A stretch of 21,822 nucleotides of DNA from assembly GCA_036796975.1 (NCBI GenBank), contig DAIRBY010000044.1, positions 1 to 21,822 of the forward strand, written 5' to 3'. Shown here piece by piece: positions 6,263-13,272 of this stretch; positions within the stretch are counted from its first letter, which is position 1, and every line of letters begins with the position of its first letter. The position numbers were made by a program, and so were the translations under genes. This stretch comes from UBA8190 sp003453695 (GTDB taxonomy: Bacteria; Actinomycetota; Acidimicrobiia; Acidimicrobiales; UBA8190). The notes beneath the pieces were generated by a model. That model searched no databases. It was not told the DNA's origin and worked only from the letters and a program-made list of their open reading frames with translations.

Positions 6263-7182
6263 CCCCCTTCGCCCCCGGCCCGGCCTCCGGCCCCGCCATC
6301 GACAGCGCCACCGGCCCCGCCATCGACAGCGCCACCGGCCCCGCCATCGACAGCGCCACCTGGCCCGCCATCGACAGCGCCGCCGGCCGAGCCACCGAAA
6401 CCGAGCTCGGCCCCCTCATCGCCGTCCTCGAGGGCGTGGGGCCCATGGTGGTGGCCTTCAGCGGCGGTGCCGACTCGGCCCTGCTCGCCTGGGCGGCCAC
6501 ATCCGTGCTCGGCCCCGAGAAGGTGTTGTGCACCACCGCCGTCTCTCCCTCGCTGCCCGCCCACGGGCTGGCCGACTGTCGTGCCCTCGCCACCGAGTGG
6601 GGACTGCGCTACCGCGAGCTGTCCACCACCGAGATGGACGAGCCCGCCTACGTCCGCAACGACGAGCGCCGCTGCTATCACTGCAAAGCCAGCCTCCTCG
6701 ACGCCCTGGCGCCGCTGGCCGACGCCGAGTCGGCCACGGTGGTGCTCGGGGTGAACGTCGACGACCTGTCCGACCACCGCCCCGGCCAGCAGGCGGCGAC
6801 CGAACGCGGGGCGCGCTTTCCGTTGGTGGAGGCGGGCCTCACCAAGAGCGAGGTGCGAGCCATGTCCCGGCGGCTGGGCCTGCGCACCTGGGACAAGCCC
6901 GCCGCCGCCTGTCTGTCCTCCCGGCTGCCCATGGGCACGCCCGTGACGGTGTCGCGCCTGGCCGCCGTCGAGAGGGCGGAGGCGGCGCTCTCGGCCCTCG
7001 GCTTCTCGCAGTTGCGCGTCCGTCACCACGGAGAAGTGGCACGCGTCGAGCTGGAGGTGGCGGAGCTCGAGGCGGCGCTCGGAAAGCGGGCGGAGATCGT
7101 CGACGCCGTGCGCTCGGCCGGCTACCGCTTCGTGACCCTCGACCTCGAGGGGTTCCGGTCGGGGAGCCTCAACCCGTCATGA
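6259..7182 (+). CDS. larE: LarE-like ATP-dependent sulfurtransferase (PP-loop superfamily)
   Basis: The 307-aa protein has the PP-loop SGGADS at residues 68-73, used to adenylate a carboxylate, and the LarE-type Cys218 in AACLSSR. In Lactobacillus LarE the corresponding cysteine donates its sulfur to the nickel-pincer cofactor of lactate racemase. It also has an RCYHCK pair (Cys139, Cys142). Residues 11-42 are a four-fold repeat of GPAIDSAT, absent from typical LarE proteins. The ATG overlaps the hemQ stop (ATGA), and its own TGA overlaps the NIL gene ATG (ATGA), so the three are translationally coupled. No larA, larB or larC is nearby. The substrate may therefore not be the lactate racemase cofactor, and the pairing with a NIL domain points to sulfur amino acid metabolism (inference). 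Confidence 0.85.
   Translation: MTPFAPGPASGPAIDSATGPAIDSATGPAIDSATWPAIDSAAGRATETELGPLIAVLEGVGPMVVAFSGGADSALLAWAATSVLGPEKVLCTTAVSPSLPAHGLADCRALATEWGLRYRELSTTEMDEPAYVRNDERRCYHCKASLLDALAPLADAESATVVLGVNVDDLSDHRPGQQAATERGARFPLVEAGLTKSEVRAMSRRLGLRTWDKPAAACLSSRLPMGTPVTVSRLAAVERAEAALSALGFSQLRVRHHGEVARVELEVAELEAALGKRAEIVDAVRSAGYRFVTLDLEGFRSGSLNPS
6289..6384 (+). repeat. Four 24-bp in-frame repeats in the larE N-terminal region
   Basis: Three identical 24-base units (6289-6360) and one diverged unit (6361-6384) encode GPAIDSAT three times, then WPAIDSAA. Because 24 is divisible by three the frame is kept. The stretch precedes the first conserved LarE segment (ELGPLIAVL). Confidence 0.93.
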
Positions 7183-7418
7183 TCGAGGTCCGCGTCAAGC
7201 TCACCTTCCCCGAGGACCTGGTGCGCCAGCCGTTCATGGCGCGTCTGGTGCGCGACCACGACGTGGAGCCCAACATCCGCCGGGCCAACGTGGACGAGAA
7301 CGAGGGTTGGATCGTCTGCGAGCTGAACGGTGAGCCGGGCCGGGTGGAGGACGCCATCGGGTGGCTCCGTGCCCAGGGGATCCGCGTCGACCTGCTGGGT
7401 GACGTCGTCGAGGGCTAG
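7179..7418 (+). CDS. Stand-alone NIL-domain protein
   Basis: This 79-aa protein (MIEVRVKLTFPEDLVRQPFM...RRANVDENEGWIVCEL...AIGWLRAQGIRVDLL) matches the NIL domain, a ferredoxin-like fold. It occurs at the C-terminus of the methionine importer ATPase MetN, where it binds methionine, and in ferredoxin-NIL proteins linked to homocysteine formation in methanogens. The ATG overlaps the larE stop. No ATPase or iron-sulfur motif is attached, so it may be a ligand sensor or partner for the LarE-like enzyme (inference). The stop codon lies in the first of three exact 18-bp repeats; reading through would add DVVEG twice. Confidence 0.82.
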   Translation: MIEVRVKLTFPEDLVRQPFMARLVRDHDVEPNIRRANVDENEGWIVCELNGEPGRVEDAIGWLRAQGIRVDLLGDVVEG

Positions 7419-7454
7419 GACGTCGTCGAGGGCTAGGACGTCGTCGAGGGCTAG
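7401..7454. repeat. Three exact 18-bp repeats carrying the NIL-gene stop codon
   Basis: GACGTCGTCGAGGGCTAG occurs at 7401-7418, 7419-7436 and 7437-7454. The first copy encodes the NIL protein's last residues and TAG; the next two are in frame, each ending in TAG. The last CTAG also supplies the stop of the minus-strand NUDIX gene. The two convergent genes probably once shared a single CTAG before duplication separated them by 36 bases. Confidence 0.95.
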
Positions 7455-8152
7455 GCCCCGGCGGCACTCTCGCCCCGCCACATGGGCTGGCGGGGCCGGT
7501 CGAAGAGCACGTCGACCTTCTCGCCTCGCAGGGCGGCGAAGACGTGCGGTCCCCAGCGCTCGGCGCCCACCAGGGGCCGGGGGAGGTTGTCGGGCGAGAA
7601 CCATCCCACGTCGGAGGTCTCGAGCGGATGGGCGCGCAGCTCACCACCGGTGGCCCGGCAGTGGAAGACGAGCGAGTACAGCGGCACGCGGGTGAAGCCG
7701 AGGCGCAGGCCGTCCAAGACGGCGATGAGCCGCAGCGGCTCGGCTTCGATCCCCGTCTCCTCGAGGACCTCCTTCACCACCACCTCGGCGGCCGAGTACC
7801 CCACGTCGGCCCATCCCGTGGGATAGAGCCACACCCCCGAGTCGGCCCGCTTCACGAGCAGCAGCTCACCCTGGTCGTTGCCGACCGCCGCCCCCACGGC
7901 GATCTTGGGGGTGACGTAGCCGGGTACGCCGCTGCCCACGGCGCGCAGCCATTCCTCCACCACGTCCTCGGCGTCCTCGGCGCCTTCTGCGCCCATGGCG
8001 GCCGCCACCTTGATGTCGGCTGCCACCCGGAGGACCTCCTCGAACCGCTCACGTTCGTAGAGGCTCTCGGTGAAGCCCAGGCCGGTGCGGGCGATGGCGG
8101 CCAGGCTCTCGCTCCAGCGCAGCAGCTGTCGGGCCGAAACGGCCGGTTCCAC
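7451..8152 (-). CDS. NUDIX hydrolase with N-terminal NUDIX_N-type helical region
   Basis: The 233-aa protein has a helical N-terminus (about residues 1-75) as in the ADP-ribose pyrophosphatase-like NUDIX_N group, then a NUDIX domain. The NUDIX box at residues 113-134 reads G-WADVG-Y-SAAEVVV-KEV-L-EETG. The catalytic EExG is intact, but the first conserved Glu is Tyr119 and the usual Arg is Lys127. It should hydrolyse a nucleoside diphosphate linked to another group; the exact substrate cannot be read from sequence. The GTG start is supported by TAGCGT seven bases upstream, suggesting a leaderless mRNA. It converges on the NIL gene, and its stop lies inside the 18-bp repeat. Confidence 0.85.
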   Translation of the reverse strand: MEPAVSARQLLRWSESLAAIARTGLGFTESLYERERFEEVLRVAADIKVAAAMGAEGAEDAEDVVEEWLRAVGSGVPGYVTPKIAVGAAVGNDQGELLLVKRADSGVWLYPTGWADVGYSAAEVVVKEVLEETGIEAEPLRLIAVLDGLRLGFTRVPLYSLVFHCRATGGELRAHPLETSDVGWFSPDNLPRPLVGAERWGPHVFAALRGEKVDVLFDRPRQPMWRGESAAGA

Positions 8153-8159
8153 CGAGGCG

Positions 8160-8165
8160 ACGCTA
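8160..8165 (-). promoter_or_regulatory. Candidate -10 box (TAGCGT) of the NUDIX gene, leaderless
   Basis: TAGCGT on the minus strand lies seven bases before the GTG at 8152. The same hexamer precedes the MFS gene at 20401. Confidence 0.48.
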
Positions 8166-8235
8166 CTCGACGCCCCGGCGGGGCTCCGGCCCGCGCCCGG
8201 CCTCCGACAGGCCTGCGGTTAGGGGAGAATGGGCC

Positions 8236-8439
8236 ATGTCCGTGAAGGCCGACTGCCGGCACTACGTGATGCAGACCACGGGCCGGGGAGAGAAGCTCGA
8301 GCGCTGCCGGGTGGATGCCAACGAGCAGCTGCCCTTCGCCTGCCCCGAAGGATGCGTGTTCTACGAGCCTCGCCGGGTGTCCGACGCCGGCTGGCAGGTG
8401 GGGCGCAGGCCTCCGACCGAGCGCGGCCGGGAGACCTGA
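8236..8439 (+). CDS. Small four-cysteine conserved-type protein of unknown function
   Basis: A 67-aa protein starting MSVKADCRHYVMQTT. I do not recognise a named family. Four cysteines (residues 7, 24, 36 and 40; spacing C-x16-C-x11-C-x3-C) could bind zinc or iron. There is no signal peptide or membrane helix, so it is probably cytoplasmic. The ATG has GGGGAG (8222-8227) eight bases upstream. GAGAAT five bases before the ATG also resembles the CATAAT box of the gene at 15362. It is transcribed away from the divergent NUDIX gene and converges on the patatin gene. Of the 97 bases between it and the patatin stop I see only a direct CCCGGCGCC repeat and no convincing terminator. Confidence 0.7.
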   Translation: MSVKADCRHYVMQTTGRGEKLERCRVDANEQLPFACPEGCVFYEPRRVSDAGWQVGRRPPTERGRET

Positions 8440-8536
8440 GCCGGCAAAGGCTGCACGACACAGAGGGGTCCGCTCCCGGCGCCCGTGCTTCTCGCCGTCG
8501 CTGCTATCTGTCCCGGCGCCGCCTCACGGCTCCCCA

Positions 8537-9529
8537 CTACCCCGCCGCCGGTTCACTGCTGGCCAGGGCGTCGGGCGCCACCTCTTCGGCCCGGCCGGTG
8601 TCGCCCGTCCCGCCCGACAGCCAGAAGTCGAGCACGGTCTCGGCGTTGGCCCGCCCGGCGGTGATGAGGACCTCGGTGGCGGAGAAGTCGTCGTAGCTCG
8701 ACACCGGCTCGGTGTCGACGGTGAACACCACCACTTCCACGCCGGGAGGCAGGTGTTGGAGCTCCCGGGCGAAGCGGGCGTGCACGGCGATGAAGAAGGC
8801 GGTGAGCACCGCCTCGGCCGGCCGTCGTGCCCGTTGGGGGGTGTAGTGCATCGGCCCGCACAGGAGCACGAAGACGCGATGTGCGCCACCCTGGATGGCG
8901 CGCCCGATGGGGACGTTGTCCACCACCCCGCCGTCGATGAAGGCCTCGTCGTCGATGTGCACCGGGGGCAACAGGGCGGGCAGCGCCGCCGACGCCAAGA
9001 TGGCGGGCTCGGCCGGTCCGCGGGTGAACCACTGGGTGCGGCCGTCGTGCAGCGAGGTGGCCACCACCTCCAGGTGCACGGGACTGTCCTCCAGATTCTC
9101 GAAGCGCAACCCGCTGCGGATGATCTTCCGCACGCCTTCGTTGGGGAAGGCCGACTCGCGCTGTTGGAAGAAGCGCCACGGCGTGGGGAAGCGACCCTGT
9201 GGGAAGACGTCGTCGCGGGTGACGGCGCGCCACAGCTCGGCGATGCGGGTGGCACCCTCGATGGTGGCGTCCCCGGCGAATCCCGACGCGTTGATGGCTC
9301 CCACCGAGGCGCCGTAGAGGGCGTCGGGGACGATGCCGCGGGCGGCGAGGGCCTGCAGCATCCCCACCTGGGCGGCGCCCCGGGCGCCTCCGCCGGCGAG
9401 CACGAAGGCCGTGCGGGGCGGGCGTCCCCAGGCGCCCCGTCGCCGGCGCGCCGTGACCCAGCGGGGCCGGCGCCGGGACGTGCCGGCGCCGACGAACACC
9501 CCGCCCGGAAGGGCCCTGGTCATGCTCAT
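8537..9529 (-). CDS. Patatin-like phospholipase family protein
   Basis: The 330-aa protein carries the patatin catalytic elements: the oxyanion Gly-rich motif LAGGGARGAAQVG (residues 44-56), nucleophile Ser75 in GASVG and the dyad Asp199 in DGGVVDNVP. It should be a serine acyl hydrolase acting on phospholipids or other lipids. The N-terminal 35 residues are basic (SRRRPRWVTARRRR) with no clear signal peptide, so membrane-surface association is possible. Two ATG codons (9529 and 9523) are candidates. The first is preferred because it overlaps the stop of a 58-aa membrane-protein gene upstream (ATGA), implying translational coupling. It converges on the 67-aa protein gene. Confidence 0.88.
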   Translation of the reverse strand: MSMTRALPGGVFVGAGTSRRRPRWVTARRRRGAWGRPPRTAFVLAGGGARGAAQVGMLQALAARGIVPDALYGASVGAINASGFAGDATIEGATRIAELWRAVTRDDVFPQGRFPTPWRFFQQRESAFPNEGVRKIIRSGLRFENLEDSPVHLEVVATSLHDGRTQWFTRGPAEPAILASAALPALLPPVHIDDEAFIDGGVVDNVPIGRAIQGGAHRVFVLLCGPMHYTPQRARRPAEAVLTAFFIAVHARFARELQHLPPGVEVVVFTVDTEPVSSYDDFSATEVLITAGRANAETVLDFWLSGGTGDTGRAEEVAPDALASSEPAAG

Positions 9530-9702
9530 GACGACCGGATCCCCGAGGTGTCCGGGCGCCCGGAGCGGGCACCGGGACCGGGGCGGCGCGCCGCGCCCCG
9601 GGCGGCTCGGTCGCGCCGCACCCCCCAGCGCACCGCCAAGAAGGCGATGACCGCCATGGACAGGGCGAAGACGCCGAACACGACGTCGAACAGCACGGTC
9701 AC
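9526..9702 (-). CDS. Small predicted single-pass membrane protein, coupled to the patatin gene
   Basis: The 58-aa frame begins MTVLFDVVFGVFALSMAVIA, continues with FLAVRW to complete one hydrophobic helix (residues 3-26), then a very basic tail rich in Arg, Gly and Pro. Its TGA overlaps the patatin ATG as ATGA, a strong sign that it is translated. The GTG start (9702) itself overlaps, as GTGA, the stop of a 17-residue frame beginning at ATG 9752 (MSVPPSPAPPGGASPPS). That frame may be a leader peptide, or a frameshifted N-terminus of the same protein. I recognise no family. It might anchor or regulate the phospholipase at the membrane, but that rests only on position. Confidence 0.55.
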   Translation of the reverse strand: MTVLFDVVFGVFALSMAVIAFLAVRWGVRRDRAARGAARRPGPGARSGRPDTSGIRSS

Positions 9703-9762
9703 GACGGTGGGCTGGCGCCGCCCGGGGGCGCCGGCGAGGGCGGCACGGACATGGTGCGGGTC

Positions 9763-9768
9763 AGCCTA
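9763..9768 (-). promoter_or_regulatory. Candidate -10 box (TAGGCT) for the small membrane protein-patatin operon
   Basis: TAGGCT on the minus strand lies ten bases before ATG 9752. If it is used, the mRNA would start within a few bases of the 17-residue leader frame. Confidence 0.35.
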
Positions 9769-9847
9769 AGGCGCTCTGGCCGCCACGACGGGCCCCCGGG
9801 CCCGGTGGTCACCCGATGGCGTCACACCCATCGGCCATGCTGGGCCG

Positions 9848-10795
9848 ATGCCGGTGTCTGTGTGCGAGGCCACGAGTGCGGCGCCCGGGAGCCGGGGCGT
9901 GGTGAGCCGGCTGCGGGGGACGAGCGGCGAGCGCCCCGAGGTGGACGCCGGGCTGGCCGGCGGGCTGCGCGACTGGCTCGAGGACGGGCTGTCGGAGGCG
10001 GTGGCCGCCCTGCCCGGCGGCGGCCCGCCGGGGCGGGGCACCAAGGAAGCGGGCAACCAGGTGCTCGTGTGCGAGGCGCACTTCCTCGCCGCCCGTGACG
10101 TCGCCCGCCCCCTGTCGCTCGAATTGGCCCGCGGCTTGCTGGTCGACGCCCTCTTCCGGCAATGGATCACCACCGGCGACGTCTCCGACCCGTGGGAGGA
10201 CGCCGTCGCCTCCCTGGCCGTGTCGAGCGACGGTGCCGAGATGACCGCCTTTCTCGGCTCGCTCGGCTCCGACGCCCGCCAGGCCCTCCGAGGCGAGCTG
10301 CACAGCCACCTCGAGCACATGACCGCGAGCTGGCCGCCGCCTTCGCCGTCGTGGATGGCCCGCACCCAGGAGCGCCTCATCGTCCCGCTGGCGGGCGGCC
10401 AGGTGGTGCTGTCCGGCGTCGTCGACCTCGCCCTCGGCACCCCGTCGGCCGGACGCGCCTCGGTGTGCATCGTCGAGGTCAAGTCGGGGCGCCGGCGCAT
10501 CGAACATCGCGGCGACCTGCACCTCTACGCCCTTCTCGAGACGCTCCGTTCCGGCGCCCCACCGTTTCGGATCGCCACCTTCTACACCGCCACCGGCGAG
10601 CTCGACGTGGAGCCCGTCGGGCGCGACGCCCTCACCAGCGCCCTGCACCGCGTGCTCGCCGCCGGCCAACGCCTGTGCCGGCTGGCAGCCGGGGCCGAGC
10701 CGCAGCGCACCCCGAACCCGCTGTGCTCCCACTGCACGGGCCTGCCGGCGTGCCCCCCGGGCCGCAAGCGCGTCGACGCCGCGTCGAGGGCATGA
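9848..10795 (+). CDS. RecB/Cas4-like PD-(D/E)XK nuclease-family protein with probable Fe-S cluster
   Basis: The 315-aa protein has a RecB-type nuclease core. Asp193 (SGVVDLAL) and Glu210-x-Lys212 (CIVEVKSGRRR) form the PD-(D/E)XK site, followed by a DLHLYALL helix matching the Q/H-x-x-LY motif. Cys75, before the core, and Cys293, Cys296 and Cys302 after it (CSHCTGLPAC) have the one-plus-three arrangement of the [4Fe-4S] cluster in AddB and Cas4. It would therefore be a metal-dependent DNA nuclease with an iron-sulfur staple. There is no helicase domain and no cas gene nearby. The next gene starts one base after its stop, so the two form an operon. ATG 9848 is used; no Shine-Dalgarno is evident. 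The biological role is unknown. Confidence 0.78.
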   Translation: MPVSVCEATSAAPGSRGVVSRLRGTSGERPEVDAGLAGGLRDWLEDGLSEAVAALPGGGPPGRGTKEAGNQVLVCEAHFLAARDVARPLSLELARGLLVDALFRQWITTGDVSDPWEDAVASLAVSSDGAEMTAFLGSLGSDARQALRGELHSHLEHMTASWPPPSPSWMARTQERLIVPLAGGQVVLSGVVDLALGTPSAGRASVCIVEVKSGRRRIEHRGDLHLYALLETLRSGAPPFRIATFYTATGELDVEPVGRDALTSALHRVLAAGQRLCRLAAGAEPQRTPNPLCSHCTGLPACPPGRKRVDAASRA

Positions 10796-10796
10796 G

Positions 10797-11663
10797 ATGG
10801 CGCTGACCTTGAGCCTGCCCCGGGCCTGGACCGTCACCGACGAGCTCGTCGCCTCGGTGCCCGGCCTCGAGCCCGACGAACTGCAGCGCCTGCGCCAGCG
10901 GGTCGTGTCCGAATTGACCCCGCTCGCCGCCGAGCTGCCCGAGGGTGTCCGTCTCGTGCTCGACGGATACCGCTACCGGCTGGCCGTGCGCCAGCCCGAG
11001 CAATGTGCCGAGCGCGCCGGTCCCTTCACGCCCTCGCCGGCGGCCTGCCGCCGGGCCATCGGCGTGGTGGCCGTCGACCGCTGTCTTCGTCGCCGGGCCG
11101 TCGGTCCCGCCGACGCCGTCGCCCAGGTGCTCGCCGCCGGTGCCGAAGACGCCCGGCGATCCGAAGAAGGCGACGGCTCGAGGGCGCCGTGGTGGGCGAG
11201 GTGGTACGCCGAGTTGGGCCCCGGCGGGCGAGCGGCGGTGGCGGCGGAGGCGACGACCTGGGCCACCCAGCTGTGGACGGCGTTGGCCTGGGACCGGATC
11301 CCTCCCCCCGTGGTGATCGGCGGACGCCACGACTGGTGGGACCTGCCCGGCCAGCGCCTCACCCTGCGCAGCCGGGCCGAGGTGCGCGCCCAGGTCGACC
11401 GCAGGGCGGTGCTCGCCGTGGTCCTCTCCGGTGCGCCCGATGGCACCAGCCGCTCCGAGCTCTCGTTCGTGGCTTTGGTGTCGGCACTGGCGGGAGGGGC
11501 GCGCTCCGCCCCCGGCAGGGTGCTCGGGCTGTGGCCGGCAGCCGGGCAGGTGCGCGTCGTCCCCGTGGGGGCGCGCGCCTTGGAAGTCGCCGCCGACGAG
11601 CTGCTGTCCGCCACGGCGACCTGGGTGGACGCGCTCATCGAACAGCGAGGACGCGGTACCTGA
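10797..11663 (+). CDS. Protein of unknown function paired with the RecB-like nuclease
   Basis: A 288-aa soluble protein that I do not recognise. It starts one base after the nuclease stop codon, so it is almost certainly co-translated. Trp-rich patches occur at WWARWYAELG, ATTWATQLWTALAW and HDWWDLPG. The segment QRLTLRSRAEVRAQVDRRAV followed by LAVVLSG has the rhythm of the RecB nuclease core (D, then E-x-K-[ST]-G) but without the acidic and lysine residues. It could be a decayed, non-catalytic PD-(D/E)XK paralogue acting as a partner (weak inference). There is no signal peptide or membrane helix. guaA follows after 30 bases but has its own putative promoter. Confidence 0.7.
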   Translation: MALTLSLPRAWTVTDELVASVPGLEPDELQRLRQRVVSELTPLAAELPEGVRLVLDGYRYRLAVRQPEQCAERAGPFTPSPAACRRAIGVVAVDRCLRRRAVGPADAVAQVLAAGAEDARRSEEGDGSRAPWWARWYAELGPGGRAAVAAEATTWATQLWTALAWDRIPPPVVIGGRHDWWDLPGQRLTLRSRAEVRAQVDRRAVLAVVLSGAPDGTSRSELSFVALVSALAGGARSAPGRVLGLWPAAGQVRVVPVGARALEVAADELLSATATWVDALIEQRGRGT

Positions 11664-11681
11664 GGGGCGGCGGCCGACGGG

Positions 11682-11687
11682 TAGCCT
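11682..11687 (+). promoter_or_regulatory. Candidate -10 box (TAGCCT) of guaA, leaderless
   Basis: TAGCCT lies six bases before the guaA ATG at 11694, in the 30-base gap after the preceding gene. No Shine-Dalgarno occurs before the ATG, consistent with a leaderless transcript. Confidence 0.5.
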
Positions 11688-11693
11688 TGTCCG

Positions 11694-13262
11694 ATGAGAG
11701 GTGCCCGCCACGACCCGGTGCTGGTGGTGGACTTCGGGGCCCAGTACGCCCAGCTCATCGCCAGGCGCGTGCGCGAGGCCCGGGTGTACAGCGAGATCGT
11801 GCCGCACGGCACGCCCACCGCCGAGATCCTGGCTCGAAGGCCTGCCGCCCTCATCCTGTCCGGGGGTCCGTCGAGTGTGTACGAGGCGGGGGCACCGGCC
11901 CTCGACCCCGAGCTGCTGCGCGCCGGGGTGCCGGTGTTCGGGATCTGTTACGGCTTCCAGGCCATGGCCCACGCCCTCGGGGGGTCCGTGGCGAAGACCG
12001 GGCTGTCGGAGTTCGGCCGCACCAAGGCGGAGCTCGAGACCTCCTCGGCGTTGTTCCGCGGCTACTCACCTTCGCAGTTCGTGTGGATGTCCCATCGCGA
12101 CGCCGTGGTGGACCTTCCTCCCGGCCTGCGGGCCACCGCCTCCACGCCGGCCGCCGCCATCGCCGCCTTCGAGGACGACACCGGGCGGCTGTCCGGCGTC
12201 CAGTGGCACCCCGAGGTGGTGCACACCGCCCACGGCCAGGCCCTGCTGGAGCGCTTTCTGTACCAGTGCGCCGGGATCTCCCCCACCTGGACCACCAGCA
12301 ACTTCATCGACGACGCCGTGTCCTGGGTCGCCGAGGCCGTCGGCGATCATCCGGTCATCTGCGGGCTGTCCGGCGGAGTCGACTCGGCGGTGGCGGCCGC
12401 CCTCGTGCACCGGGCCGTGGGCGACCAGCTCACCTGTGTCTTCGTGGACCACGGCCTGCTGCGCGAAGGCGAGCGCGAGCAGGTGGTGAGCGACTACGTC
12501 CGGGCCACCGGCGTGCACCTGCACGTCGAGGACGCCGCCGAGCGGTTCCTGCGGGCGCTCACAGCGGTGCGTGACCCCGAGGAGAAGCGCAAGATCATCG
12601 GGCGGGAATTCATCCGCACCTTCGAGACGGCCGCCGAGAAGATCCTCGCCAACCGGCCTCGTACCGACGAGGTCGAGTTCCTGGTGCAGGGCACGCTGTA
12701 CCCGGACGTGGTCGAGTCCGGCGGGGGGGCGGGCACGTCGGTCATCAAGAGCCACCACAACGTGGGCGGGTTGCCCAGTGACCTGCGCTACCAGCTCGTC
12801 GAACCGCTGCGCAGCCTGTTCAAGGACGAGGTGCGGGCCGTGGGCCTCGAGCTCGGGCTCCCCGAGGAGATCGTGTGGCGGCACCCCTTCCCGGGCCCGG
12901 GCCTGGCCATCCGCATCGCCGGCGAGGTGACGGCGGAGCGGCTCGCCATCCTGCGCCACGCCGACGTCATCGCCCGCGACGAGCTGTCGGCGGCGGGGCT
13001 CGACCGAAGCGTGTGGCAGTTCCCGGTGGTGCTGCTGGCCGAGCTGAGCTCGGTGGGCGTGCAGGGCGACGTCCGCACCTACGGGCACCCGGTGGTGCTG
13101 CGTCCGGTCACGAGCGAGGACGCCATGACCGCCGACTGGTCGCGGCTGCCCTACGAGGTCCTCGAGGTCATCTCGAACCGCATCACCAACGAAGTGGAGC
13201 AGGTGAACCGGGTGCTGCTCGACGTCACCAGCAAGCCCCCGGCCACCATCGAGTGGGAGTGA
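11694..13262 (+). CDS. guaA: GMP synthase (glutamine-hydrolysing)
   Basis: The 522-aa enzyme converts XMP, ATP and glutamine to GMP in purine synthesis. The N-terminal class I glutamine amidotransferase has Cys85 (FGICYGFQ) with His172 and Glu174 (QWHPEV). The ATP-pyrophosphatase domain carries the P-loop SGGVDS at residues 226-231. The C-terminal dimerisation domain includes the KSHHNVGGLP loop and ends in PATIEWE, the usual C-terminus. Length is standard. The start is ATG 11694, seven bases after a TAGCCT box. It is followed ten bases later by a TIGR03086-family gene, probably in the same transcript. Confidence 0.98.
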   Translation: MRGARHDPVLVVDFGAQYAQLIARRVREARVYSEIVPHGTPTAEILARRPAALILSGGPSSVYEAGAPALDPELLRAGVPVFGICYGFQAMAHALGGSVAKTGLSEFGRTKAELETSSALFRGYSPSQFVWMSHRDAVVDLPPGLRATASTPAAAIAAFEDDTGRLSGVQWHPEVVHTAHGQALLERFLYQCAGISPTWTTSNFIDDAVSWVAEAVGDHPVICGLSGGVDSAVAAALVHRAVGDQLTCVFVDHGLLREGEREQVVSDYVRATGVHLHVEDAAERFLRALTAVRDPEEKRKIIGREFIRTFETAAEKILANRPRTDEVEFLVQGTLYPDVVESGGGAGTSVIKSHHNVGGLPSDLRYQLVEPLRSLFKDEVRAVGLELGLPEEIVWRHPFPGPGLAIRIAGEVTAERLAILRHADVIARDELSAAGLDRSVWQFPVVLLAELSSVGVQGDVRTYGHPVVLRPVTSEDAMTADWSRLPYEVLEVISNRITNEVEQVNRVLLDVTSKPPATIEWE

Positions 13263-13272
13263 GAGTGACGCC

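Noticed and set aside
6259..7182. Lactate racemase maturation operon
   Set aside because: Only a LarE-like gene is present; no larA, larB or larC homologue is visible.
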